Shown here: one piece after another, positions 1 through 6,948 of the stretch
How positions within the stretch are numbered: the stretch's first letter is position 1
Layout: the number at the start of each line of letters is the position of its first letter
Assembly (NCBI GenBank): GCA_004561775.1
Contig: SFUD01000014.1
Location: 1 to 8,944 of the forward strand
Origin: a bacterium
GTDB lineage: Bacteria; Bacteroidota; Bacteroidia; Bacteroidales; UBA932
DNA: 8,944 bases
Direction of reading: 5' to 3'
Notes under the pieces: model-generated
Told to the model about the DNA's origin: nothing
Databases searched by the model: none
The model's input: only the letters and a program-made list of their open reading frames with translations
Made by a program: the position numbers and the translations under genes

Positions 1-542
1 AGTCTGGCGGATTACATACAGTCTCATTTTTCCAAAAGAAGTATTTGATGGCCGCGATTATGCCAGAGAAGAAAGGGCCCGCAACTTTACAGAAGAAAAA
101 TTCATTAGTGAAGAGACGCCCTACTGTCTTTAGCGGAGAGATGAGAGGCGGAAACTGGTATGCGGTAGGCGGAAGGAGTTTCCTTGCCCAGTTGTTCAGG
201 GATGCGGGAGGCGACTACTTCCTTAAAGAGAATGAGGAGTCTGGCGGAGTGACTCTTGATTATGAGACAGTCTATACCAATGCGGCACATGCCGATTACT
301 GGCGAATAGTCAACAGCTTTGAAGGAGAATACAGCTATAATGTCCTTAAAGAGCAGGACAACAGATATACCGATTTTGATGCATGGAAAAAGCATGGTGT
401 TATCTACTGCAATATGAAGGAGGTGCCATTCTACGAGAGAATGCCTGTTGAACCGGAGGTGGTTCTCGCCGATTTTATCCACGTATTCCATCCTGATGTT
501 CTGCCGAATCATAAACCGCAATATTATCACCTTTTGAAATGA
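1..542 (+). CDS. ABC transporter periplasmic substrate-binding protein, C-terminal part (BtuF/FecB-like), 5' truncated
   Basis: Periplasmic binding protein that would capture a corrinoid (or an iron chelate) and deliver it to the permease encoded next. Only the C-terminal lobe is present. From base 117 the frame reads RPTVFSGEMRGGNWYAVGG, then SFLAQLFRDAGGDYF, ADYWRIVNSF, GVIYCN and VVLADFIHVFHPDVLP, a run I recognise from Bacteroidetes BtuF-like binding proteins; it ends at TGA 540-542. The frame is open back to base 3, so the gene enters from the left and the ATG at 48 is unlikely to be the start. Upstream of 117 this frame is an atypical Lys-rich stretch, while the neighbouring frame reads a more helix-like DYAREERARNFTEE (56-97), so one or two frameshifts are suspected. 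The stop overlaps the permease start by 4 bases (ATGA). The family call is firm; the substrate is inferred from context, and gene integrity is uncertain. Confidence 0.8.
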   Translation, partial: SGGLHTVSFFQKKYLMAAIMPEKKGPATLQKKNSLVKRRPTVFSGEMRGGNWYAVGGRSFLAQLFRDAGGDYFLKENEESGGVTLDYETVYTNAAHADYWRIVNSFEGEYSYNVLKEQDNRYTDFDAWKKHGVIYCNMKEVPFYERMPVEPEVVLADFIHVFHPDVLPNHKPQYYHLLK

Positions 543-1570
543 GCAGAGGCAGTACAATCATTCTAATGGTTATGCTGGGAATCTCCATTGTAGGATTCTT
601 CATTCTGAATCTTCTTTTAGGTTCGGTCAGCATACCTGTCGATAACATTATAGATATTCTATTAGGCAGAGACAACGATAACTTGATATGGCGTAATATT
701 ATCCTTAAATCAAGGTTACCGCAGTCTCTGACAGCTATGATGGCAGGGGCGGGACTTGCCGTAAGCGGTCTTCTGATGCAGACTGTATTCCGCAATCCTC
801 TTGCCGGTCCATCGGTGCTTGGCATAAGCTCCGGCGCCAGTCTTGGCGTGGCTTGCGTTGTTTTGCTCTCCGGAAGCATAGGAGGAGTGGCCCTGAGCAA
901 ACTTGGTGTAATTGGAGAGGTGACAATAACCCTCTCCGCTATCATCGGCTCACTTCTGATTATGGCGCTTATAGCCTTTGTAGCGCAAAAGGTGAGAGGA
1001 AACGTCACTCTGCTCATTATGGGTGTAATGATAGGATATATTGCCAATGCCATAATCGGCGTCCTTAAGTTCTTTAGTGCGGAGGAGGATATCAGAGCGT
1101 ATGTGATATGGGGTCTCGGCAGTTTTTCAAGAGTCTCCGGAGGCCAGACCTCTGTATTTATACTATTGATGCTCGTGCTCCTGCCCCTCTCCTTTTTTCT
1201 CATTAAGAGCCTCAACCTTCTTCTTTTGGGCGATTCTTATGCCCAAAACCTTGGTTTGAACATAAAGAGGGCGAGACTTCTGGTGATAGGGTGCTCCGGA
1301 GTCCTTGTTGCAGTAGTGACTGCCTATTGCGGCCCCATTGTCTTTCTGGGATTAGCCGTGCCTCATATATGCCGTGGCCTCTTCCATACCTCCAATCATG
1401 CGGTTATACTCCTGGCATCATTGCTTGGAGGCGCCTCATTGGCATTATTATGCAATTTGATAGCAAGAATGCCCGGATTTGAAGGCGCCCTTCCGGTGAA
1501 CTCAGTTACGGCGCTTGTGGGCGCGCCGGTTGTAATGTGGGTCTTGTTCAAACGACGTAAAACTATGTGA
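539..1570 (+). CDS. btuC: FecCD/BtuC-family ABC transporter permease
   Basis: Inner-membrane permease of a type II ABC importer, expected to act as a homodimer with the ATPase encoded next and the binding protein encoded before it. It has 343 residues, close to the usual ~330-350 of BtuC/FecC/FecD proteins. An N-terminal hydrophobic helix (about residues 6-28) is followed by the conserved RLPQSLTAMMAGAGLAVSG region (59-77), then QTVFRNPLAGPSVLGISSGA (81-100), both hallmarks of the family. Several further hydrophobic segments lead to GLAVPHICRGLF (271-282), the cytoplasmic coupling region, and LPVNSVTALVGAP (318-330) before a basic tail (KRRK). About ten membrane helices are expected for the family. 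The start overlaps the previous stop as ATGA, with no clear Shine-Dalgarno site. B12 as substrate is inferred from the cobalamin genes downstream; siderophore or haem permeases look very similar, so the symbol is provisional. Confidence 0.9.
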   Translation: MSRGSTIILMVMLGISIVGFFILNLLLGSVSIPVDNIIDILLGRDNDNLIWRNIILKSRLPQSLTAMMAGAGLAVSGLLMQTVFRNPLAGPSVLGISSGASLGVACVVLLSGSIGGVALSKLGVIGEVTITLSAIIGSLLIMALIAFVAQKVRGNVTLLIMGVMIGYIANAIIGVLKFFSAEEDIRAYVIWGLGSFSRVSGGQTSVFILLMLVLLPLSFFLIKSLNLLLLGDSYAQNLGLNIKRARLLVIGCSGVLVAVVTAYCGPIVFLGLAVPHICRGLFHTSNHAVILLASLLGGASLALLCNLIARMPGFEGALPVNSVTALVGAPVVMWVLFKRRKTM

Positions 1571-1571
1571 G

Positions 1572-2567
1572 ATGAAAAGAAGAGAGACAATACGTGTAAT
1601 AGACCTTAGTACAGGTTATTACAACAAAAAGAATACTTCGGTAATCACACGCCACATAAATGCTTCTCTCTATTCAAGGGAGCTGACTTGCCTCTTGGGG
1701 CCAAATGGTGCAGGAAAGTCAACCCTGCTAAAGACCCTCACTGCATTTCTTCCGCCATTGAAGGGAGAGATACTAATCCAGAATAAAGAGCTAAAATCAT
1801 ATTCCGAAGCCGATTTGGCTAAGGTAATTGGAGTTGTCCTTACCGAAAGGCTGCATATAAACAATATGTCGGTTGATGAGCTTGTAGGCATGGGACGCAG
1901 CCCCTATACAGGTTTTTGGGGACATATGTCGGCTTATGACAAGCAGGTAGTGGATGAATCTATTGCGTTGGTGGGAATTGAAGGACTGCGCGGCAGAATG
2001 ATGCAGAGACTAAGTGATGGCGAGCGACAGAAGGTTATGATTGCAAAGGCGCTTGCGCAAGAGACACCTGTGATCTTCCTTGATGAGCCTACAGCCTTTC
2101 TTGACTATCCCAGCAAGGTGGAGATAATGCAACTGCTTCAAAGACTCTCCCGAGAGAAGGAGAAGACAGTCTTCCTCTCCACCCACGACCTTGAGCTTGC
2201 GCTTCAGATTGCAGATAAGGTGTGGCTTCTGGACAAACCTAATGGAGTGACTATAGGTTCTCCCGAAGATCTTGCTCTGAGGGGAGAAATGACTAAATAC
2301 TTTCATAGGGAGGGTGTGACTTTTGATATAGAGAGCGGACTCTTCAAGATTGACCATAAGCTCACAAATTCAGTCACACTTGAGGGCAATGGACCGGTTG
2401 CTAATATGATAAGGAAAGCCCTGGCGCGTCATGGCGTATCAGCCGTGGATAATGAGGAAAAAAATAAGATATTTGCGGATAAATCTGAGATTCGCTTGAA
2501 TGGAGTCATATATCCCGATATTGACTCTCTTCTGGATGCTGTAGATTCAGTTTTTGACCGCAAATGA
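1572..2567 (+). CDS. btuD: ABC transporter ATP-binding protein (BtuD/FecE-like) with C-terminal extension
   Basis: Cytoplasmic ATPase that powers the adjacent permease. Walker A is GPNGAGKST (residues 43-51), the signature LSDGERQKV (147-155), Walker B VIFLDEP (167-173) with Glu172 as the catalytic base, and the switch histidine lies in STHD (His205). Where the Q-loop glutamine is expected the protein has VVLTERL (88-94), so Thr/Glu replaces Gln; I recall a similar VLTE/VLTD in Bacteroidetes relatives. The nucleotide-binding domain ends near residue 260. About 70 residues follow (to 331), including GNGPVANMIRKALARHGVSA (272-291), beyond the ~250-260 of ordinary BtuD/FecE. This tail looks like a small alpha/beta add-on of unknown role. 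The ATG lies 1 base after the permease stop, supporting coupled translation. The ATPase role is certain; corrinoid as substrate is inferred from context. Confidence 0.9.
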   Translation: MKRRETIRVIDLSTGYYNKKNTSVITRHINASLYSRELTCLLGPNGAGKSTLLKTLTAFLPPLKGEILIQNKELKSYSEADLAKVIGVVLTERLHINNMSVDELVGMGRSPYTGFWGHMSAYDKQVVDESIALVGIEGLRGRMMQRLSDGERQKVMIAKALAQETPVIFLDEPTAFLDYPSKVEIMQLLQRLSREKEKTVFLSTHDLELALQIADKVWLLDKPNGVTIGSPEDLALRGEMTKYFHREGVTFDIESGLFKIDHKLTNSVTLEGNGPVANMIRKALARHGVSAVDNEEKNKIFADKSEIRLNGVIYPDIDSLLDAVDSVFDRK

Positions 2568-2598
2568 GAGATGTAACAACATATATTGAAGAGAATAA
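2568..2598 (+). other. Only intergenic gap, between importer and corrin-ring genes
   Basis: These 31 bases separate the ATPase stop from the cbiHC start and are AT-rich (TAACAACATATATTGAAGAG, then AATAA). No Shine-Dalgarno core is obvious; GAAGAG is at best a weak match, consistent with the A-rich leaders of Bacteroidetes. TATATTGA only partly resembles the Bacteroides -7 element TAnnTTTG, and no paired -33 element was identified. The gap is too short for a cobalamin riboswitch. It is probably read through within one operon. Confidence 0.5.
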
Positions 2599-4002
2599 AT
2601 GAAAGCTAAGATAATAGTCGTAGGAATTGGTCCGGGCGGACTTGACGATATAACGTCAAAGGCGAAGGAGATAATCCGTAATAGCAAAGTAATAGTGGGA
2701 TACAAATACTATATCCCATTTATCGAACCATTAATCGGTAGCAATACGGAGATAGTGCAAAACGGAATGCGCCTGGAGCAAGCTCGTATAGAGAAAGCGT
2801 TTGAGATTGCAGAGAGCGGACGAGATGTCTGCGTAATCAGTTCGGGAGATGCCGGCATATATGGTATGGCTCCATTGGTATTTGAGATGCAGCGCAAGCG
2901 GGGAAGCGATATAGAGGTAGAGGTGATACCCGGAATCAGCGCCTTCCAAAAGGCCGCATCATTGCTAGGCGCGCCGGTAGGGCATGACTTCTGTGTAATC
3001 TCGCTCAGCGACCTTATGACCCCTTGGGCTTTAATCGAGAAGCGTATCAAGGCTGCTGCAGAGGCAGATTTTATAACATCTGTCTATAATCCCAAGAGCC
3101 ACGGAAGGTATTGGGAATTGTACAGATTGAAAGAGCTCTTTCTTGAGTATCGGGACCCAAAGACTCCAGTTGGATATGTGCGTCAGGCAGGAAGGGAGGA
3201 AGAGGAGATTAAAATCACAACTCTTATGGAGTTTGATCCAGAAGATGTAGATATGTTCACTGTTGTTATCATAGGCAATTCTCAGACTTTTGAGTTTGAA
3301 GGGAAGATGGTGACACCAAGAGGATATTTTGAATCAAAAGATCTGCCCGAAGCCGGAGTAGGTCAGTCTATAATGATTGAGAGCTTCCGCACAATTGAAA
3401 GGGAGCTTAATAATCCCGATATTCCCCTTGGAAGGAAATGGCCTCTCCTGCACGCTATCCACACCACAGCCGATTTTGATATGGAGAATATTGTGAAGAT
3501 TGATGATGGGGCTGTTGCGAGCATTTATGATGCTTTGTCATCGGGAAGAGTAAAGAGCATTATAACAGATGTGACAATGGCAGCCTCCGGAATCAGGAAG
3601 GGCGCTTTAGAGCGTCTTGGGCTCACCGTGAAATGCTATCTTTCGGACCAGGGAAGTGTTGAACTTGCAAAAAAGGCTGGCATTACTCGAACCCAGGCGG
3701 GAATACGTATGGCAGTTGCGGAGCACCCGGATGCTCTTTATGTATTTGGCAACGCGCCAACTGCTTTGATGGAACTCTGCAGCCTTATTCGCGCAGGAAA
3801 GGCAAAACCTTGCGGAATCATTGCGGCTCCGGTAGGTTTCGTGCACGTATGCGAGAGCAAGCATATGGTAAAACCATTTAAGGAGATTCCTAAGATTATT
3901 GTAGAGGGAAGAAAGGGAGGAAGCAATCTTGCTGCAACTCTTGTTAATTCTATACTCTGCTGGCCAGACGCGGAGCAGTTAAAACCTGGAAGAGATGTCT
4001 GA
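2599..4002 (+). CDS. cbiHC: Bifunctional precorrin-3B C17-methyltransferase (CbiH/CobJ) - precorrin-8X methylmutase (CbiC/CobH)
   Basis: Fusion of two corrin-ring enzymes, 467 residues. The N-terminal part (about 1-245) is a class III SAM methyltransferase of the CbiH/CobJ type, which methylates C17 and contracts the ring (cobalt-precorrin-3 to -4). It shows VVGIGPGGLDDIT (7-19), SSGDAGIYGMAPLV (81-94), VIPGISAFQKAASLLGAPVG (109-128) and SVYNPKSHGR (161-170). The C-terminal part (about 255-455) is the methylmutase that moves a methyl from C11 to C12 to give cobyrinate; it shows HAIHTTADFD (285-294) with the likely catalytic His288, TDVTMAASGI (323-332), FGNAPTAL (383-390) and APVGFV (410-415). 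Both halves are full length for their families. The ATG follows a 31-base gap with an A-rich leader. The gene overlaps the next by 8 bases. Such fusions occur in Bacteroidetes. No Fe-S-type extension is seen on the CbiH half. Confidence 0.94.
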   Translation: MKAKIIVVGIGPGGLDDITSKAKEIIRNSKVIVGYKYYIPFIEPLIGSNTEIVQNGMRLEQARIEKAFEIAESGRDVCVISSGDAGIYGMAPLVFEMQRKRGSDIEVEVIPGISAFQKAASLLGAPVGHDFCVISLSDLMTPWALIEKRIKAAAEADFITSVYNPKSHGRYWELYRLKELFLEYRDPKTPVGYVRQAGREEEEIKITTLMEFDPEDVDMFTVVIIGNSQTFEFEGKMVTPRGYFESKDLPEAGVGQSIMIESFRTIERELNNPDIPLGRKWPLLHAIHTTADFDMENIVKIDDGAVASIYDALSSGRVKSIITDVTMAASGIRKGALERLGLTVKCYLSDQGSVELAKKAGITRTQAGIRMAVAEHPDALYVFGNAPTALMELCSLIRAGKAKPCGIIAAPVGFVHVCESKHMVKPFKEIPKIIVEGRKGGSNLAATLVNSILCWPDAEQLKPGRDV

Positions 4003-5182
4003 TAAGAAGTTTACGGTAATCGGGCTCTCAGATAGCCACCAACAGTGGTTCTCTCCTGAGGTGAGGAGTATAATCTCCCAAGGTCATATCTTTTCCGGGG
4101 GCAAGCGACATCACGAGATTGTGAAGGAGCTCCTGCCCGCCGGCTATCTCTGGATAGATATAGTTGTTCCGTTGGATAAGGTATGGGTAGAGTATGCCAA
4201 GTATGAGAGCATTATGGTATTTGCTTCAGGCGACCCTCTCTTTTACGGATTTGCCGCTACTCTTCTACGCATCTTCCCTGAATGCCGGATGAAGGTCTTT
4301 CCAGCATTCAATTCACTTCAGATGCTTGCCCATCGCATTCTTATTCCTTACGCCGATATGGTGAATGTTTCATTGACGGGCAGACCTTGGAAGGGACTTG
4401 ATAGCGCTGTAATCAGGCAATGCTCCATTATTGGCGTATTGACCGACCATAAGAAAGGACCTAAGGAGATTGCCGACAGATTGCTTGAGTATGGATATGA
4501 CAACTATACTATGGCGGTTGGAGAGAATCTTGGGAATGAGAAGAGCGAACTTGTAAGCTCTCTCTCTCTTGAAGAGGCCTCAAGCAAAACCTTTTCCAAC
4601 CCTAATTGCGTGATTCTTATAAAGAGAGATTCCCGAAAGAGATATTTCGGGATTCCCGAGGCAGAGTTTGCCCACCTGGAGGGGAGAAAGAATATGATAA
4701 CAAAGATGCCCGTAAGGCTTCTCTCTTTATCCCTTCTTGAACTATATGACAAGCATACTCTCTGGGACGTAGGTTTCTGCACAGGTTCTATCTCTATAGA
4801 GGCTAAGCTCCAATTCCCGGCACTTGAAGTGATAGCCTTTGAGCGTCGTGAAGAATCACGGGAACTAATGAAAGAGAATTGCCGCAGATTCGGGGCCCCG
4901 GGCATTACAGAGGTTATCGGAGACTTTATGGAGTGTGATATCTCCGGTTATCCTGCTCCAGATGCCGTATTTATAGGCGGTCACGGCGGACGGCTAGAGG
5001 AGATGGTAAGCCGCATATATAAGGTGCTGAACAAAGGCGGATTAATTGTCTTTAACTCCGTCAGCGCAGAGAGTTGCCAAAGATTCCGTAAGGCAGTAGA
5101 GTCTTTGGGTGGAGCTATAGAAGCTGAACACATTCTTACTCTAGATGAACATAATCCTATAACAATACTTAAAGCAAAATGA
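3995..5182 (+). CDS. cobL: Bifunctional precorrin-6Y C5,15-methyltransferase / decarboxylase (CbiE-CbiT, CobL)
   Basis: Converts cobalt-precorrin-6B to cobalt-precorrin-8: the CbiT part methylates C15 and decarboxylates the C12 acetate, and the CbiE part methylates C5. It has 395 residues, normal for CobL-type fusions (~390-430). The CbiE domain spans about 1-210, with FSGGKRHHEIV (33-43) and the SAM-binding FASGDPLFYG (76-85), then FPAFNSLQMLAHR (102-114). The usual N-terminal glycine-rich loop is absent; the strand ends in VIGLSDSH (8-15). The CbiT domain spans about 215-395, with the LEGR..ITKMPVR entry (228-241), SAM motif I WDVGFCTGSISIEA (257-270), FERREES (282-288), DAVFIGGHGG (323-332) and LNKGGLIVFNSV (345-356). 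In motif I, Phe-Cys replaces the common Ala-Gly. The start lies 8 bases inside the previous gene and the stop overlaps the next start as ATGA. Confidence 0.93.
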   Translation: MSDKKFTVIGLSDSHQQWFSPEVRSIISQGHIFSGGKRHHEIVKELLPAGYLWIDIVVPLDKVWVEYAKYESIMVFASGDPLFYGFAATLLRIFPECRMKVFPAFNSLQMLAHRILIPYADMVNVSLTGRPWKGLDSAVIRQCSIIGVLTDHKKGPKEIADRLLEYGYDNYTMAVGENLGNEKSELVSSLSLEEASSKTFSNPNCVILIKRDSRKRYFGIPEAEFAHLEGRKNMITKMPVRLLSLSLLELYDKHTLWDVGFCTGSISIEAKLQFPALEVIAFERREESRELMKENCRRFGAPGITEVIGDFMECDISGYPAPDAVFIGGHGGRLEEMVSRIYKVLNKGGLIVFNSVSAESCQRFRKAVESLGGAIEAEHILTLDEHNPITILKAK

Positions 5183-6948
5183 GATACATAGTTTACATAA
5201 ATGATGCTGGACTTAAGCTAGGAGAGATAATACAGAAAGAGAAGCCCGATTTTACACTCATCCACCAAAAATCCTTCTCATCCGTTGATTATACTGCAAT
5301 AGATGCTATTGTCTTTATAGGAGCTTTGGGAATATGTGTGCGTATGATTGCCCCTATTGTAAATGACAAATATACAGACCCTGCTGTAATTTGTGTGGAT
5401 AGCGTAGGACGCAATGCCATATCCGTTCTTTCGGGCCATATTGGCGGCGCCAATCAATTGTGCGAGGAGGTGGCTCATATTATAGGAGCAAGGGCTGTAG
5501 TTACCACGCAGAGCGACAACACGGGAACCTGGAGACTTGATTTGTTAGGCAAGTCTATGGGATGGATAACCGATGCAACGCGAAGCGAAATGAATCAAGC
5601 AATTGCCACGCTAGTAAATGGCAAGCCGGTAGGTCTGCTGCTTGATATCCGCGACAGCGGAACAGATTATCTGGAGACCTCTCTTCCTCCGAATGTCTCC
5701 ATAGTTGATGATAGAAGCAATCTAAGCAAATACGAACTGATTATTGCCGTTACACCTTACATTTATAATTTTGAGACTCCTACTCTCTTCTATCGTCCGT
5801 TGGTATTGAACCTTGGCGTTGGTTGCAGGCACAATTGCAACCCTGAAGGTGTGGCAGAGCATATCGGCAACTCCTTGGTTGAAAATGGCATCAGTCCAAA
5901 GGCAATAAAGTCTGTTTCAACAATAGAATTGAAGAGGGATGAACCGCTGCTTGCAGAGCTCTCAAAGTGGCACAACATCCATTTGTGTAACATCTATACA
6001 TCCCAACAACTTGCAGGCATTGTTGTGCCAAACCCATCGGAGAAGGTGATGGAAGTGGCAGGCGTGCCTGGCGTTGCAGAGAGCTGCGCTATAAAGGCGT
6101 CCGATAATGGCAAACTTATTTTGGAGAAGCAGAAGGGCAAAGTATCTGAAAATTCCGAATTCACATTTGCCGTAGCTCTTGACAAAAAAGCTTTGCGCGG
6201 AGGTCATATCGAGATTGTCGGAGCAGGTCCTGGCGACCCTGAACTCATATCGGTACGCGGCAAACGTCTCCTTGAGCAGGCCGACCTTATCTTATATGCA
6301 GGAAGCCTTGTCCCTGTAGAGTTAACATATTATGCCAAATCCGGCTGTGTAGTAAGAAGCTCTGCATCTATGAATCTAGAGGAGCAGTTTGCTTTAATGA
6401 AGGAGTTTTATGATTGCGGCAAATTTGTGGTTCGCCTCCATACGGGCGACCCTTGCATATATGGCGCAATCCAAGAACAAATGGCTTACTTCGACAAATA
6501 TGGCATGAGCTACCATATAACACCGGGCATCTCCTCATTCCAAGCGGCTGCAGCCGAACTGCAGTCCCAGTTTACTATTCCCGAGAAGGTGCAGACAATT
6601 ATTCTTACCAGAGGCGAAGGGCGCACTCCAATGCCAGAAAAAGAGCAGCTCCACAAACTTGCGCTCTCTCAAAGCACTATGTGCATCTACCTGAGTGCAG
6701 GAATAGTAGAGGATGTGCAGAGCGAACTTCTTATGGCATATCCTCCCGATACGCCTGTGGCTGCCTGCTACAAACTCACCTGGCCGGAGCAGCGCATCTA
6801 TCGGGGTCAGCTCAAGGACTTGGCGAAAATTGTCCGCGAGAATGGACTCACACTTACCACTCTTCTTGTGGTAGGCGATGCCATTGATAACAGAAAGGGA
6901 TTGTCTCGCTTATACAACGAAGGATTCAAACATCTTTTCAGAAAATGA
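5179..6948 (+). CDS. cbiGF: Bifunctional cobalt-precorrin-5A hydrolase (CbiG) - precorrin-4 C11-methyltransferase (CbiF/CobM)
   Basis: Fusion of two consecutive steps, 589 residues. The N-terminal part (about 1-335) is CbiG, which opens the lactone of cobalt-precorrin-5A and releases the C2 unit as acetaldehyde. It shows the CbiG N-terminal core DAIVFIGALGICVRMIAPIV (42-61) and VLSGHIGGANQL (83-94), a middle region, then the CbiG C-terminal domain from LVLNLGVGCRHNCN (208-221) to the VAGVPGVAESCAI segment (293-305). The C-terminal part (about 343-589) is CbiF, which methylates C11 of cobalt-precorrin-4. It shows EIVGAGPGDPELISVRGKRL (345-364), LYAGSLVP (372-379), LHTGDPCIYGAIQEQM (420-435), ITPGISSFQAAAAEL (447-461) and ILTRGEGRTPMPE (475-487). 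CbiF acts before CbiG, so the domains are in reverse pathway order. CbiG marks the anaerobic route. It overlaps both neighbours by 4 bases (ATGA). Confidence 0.94.
   Translation: MRYIVYINDAGLKLGEIIQKEKPDFTLIHQKSFSSVDYTAIDAIVFIGALGICVRMIAPIVNDKYTDPAVICVDSVGRNAISVLSGHIGGANQLCEEVAHIIGARAVVTTQSDNTGTWRLDLLGKSMGWITDATRSEMNQAIATLVNGKPVGLLLDIRDSGTDYLETSLPPNVSIVDDRSNLSKYELIIAVTPYIYNFETPTLFYRPLVLNLGVGCRHNCNPEGVAEHIGNSLVENGISPKAIKSVSTIELKRDEPLLAELSKWHNIHLCNIYTSQQLAGIVVPNPSEKVMEVAGVPGVAESCAIKASDNGKLILEKQKGKVSENSEFTFAVALDKKALRGGHIEIVGAGPGDPELISVRGKRLLEQADLILYAGSLVPVELTYYAKSGCVVRSSASMNLEEQFALMKEFYDCGKFVVRLHTGDPCIYGAIQEQMAYFDKYGMSYHITPGISSFQAAAAELQSQFTIPEKVQTIILTRGEGRTPMPEKEQLHKLALSQSTMCIYLSAGIVEDVQSELLMAYPPDTPVAACYKLTWPEQRIYRGQLKDLAKIVRENGLTLTTLLVVGDAIDNRKGLSRLYNEGFKHLFRK

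Noticed and set aside
475..1215. Long minus-strand open frame (246 codons) opposite the permease gene
   Set aside because: It lies opposite a well-supported FecCD gene, its translation is Ile/Pro/Arg-rich without any recognisable motif, and it spans the conserved permease region; it is a shadow of the real coding strand.
2568..2598. Possible internal promoter or cobalamin riboswitch before cbiHC
   Set aside because: The gap is only 31 bases, too short for a B12 riboswitch, and TATATTGA matches the Bacteroides -7 element TAnnTTTG only partly with no identified -33 element.
1520..2980. Shared GC-rich word GCGCGCCGGT in the permease (~1521) and cbiHC (~2970)
   Set aside because: Both copies simply encode Gly-Ala-Pro-Val in conserved protein motifs; two copies inside genes do not make a repeat family.
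4558..4569. Six-unit CT dinucleotide run in the CbiE domain as a phase-variation tract
   Set aside because: It is short, in frame (encoding Ser/Leu), and sits in a housekeeping biosynthetic gene; slippage is possible but nothing suggests programmed switching.
6414..6887. Plus-strand open frame of 157 codons inside the CbiF domain
   Set aside because: It is an out-of-frame reading of conserved CbiF motifs (LHTGDPCIYG, ITPGISSF) and has a Cys/Arg/Tyr-rich composition with no recognisable domain.
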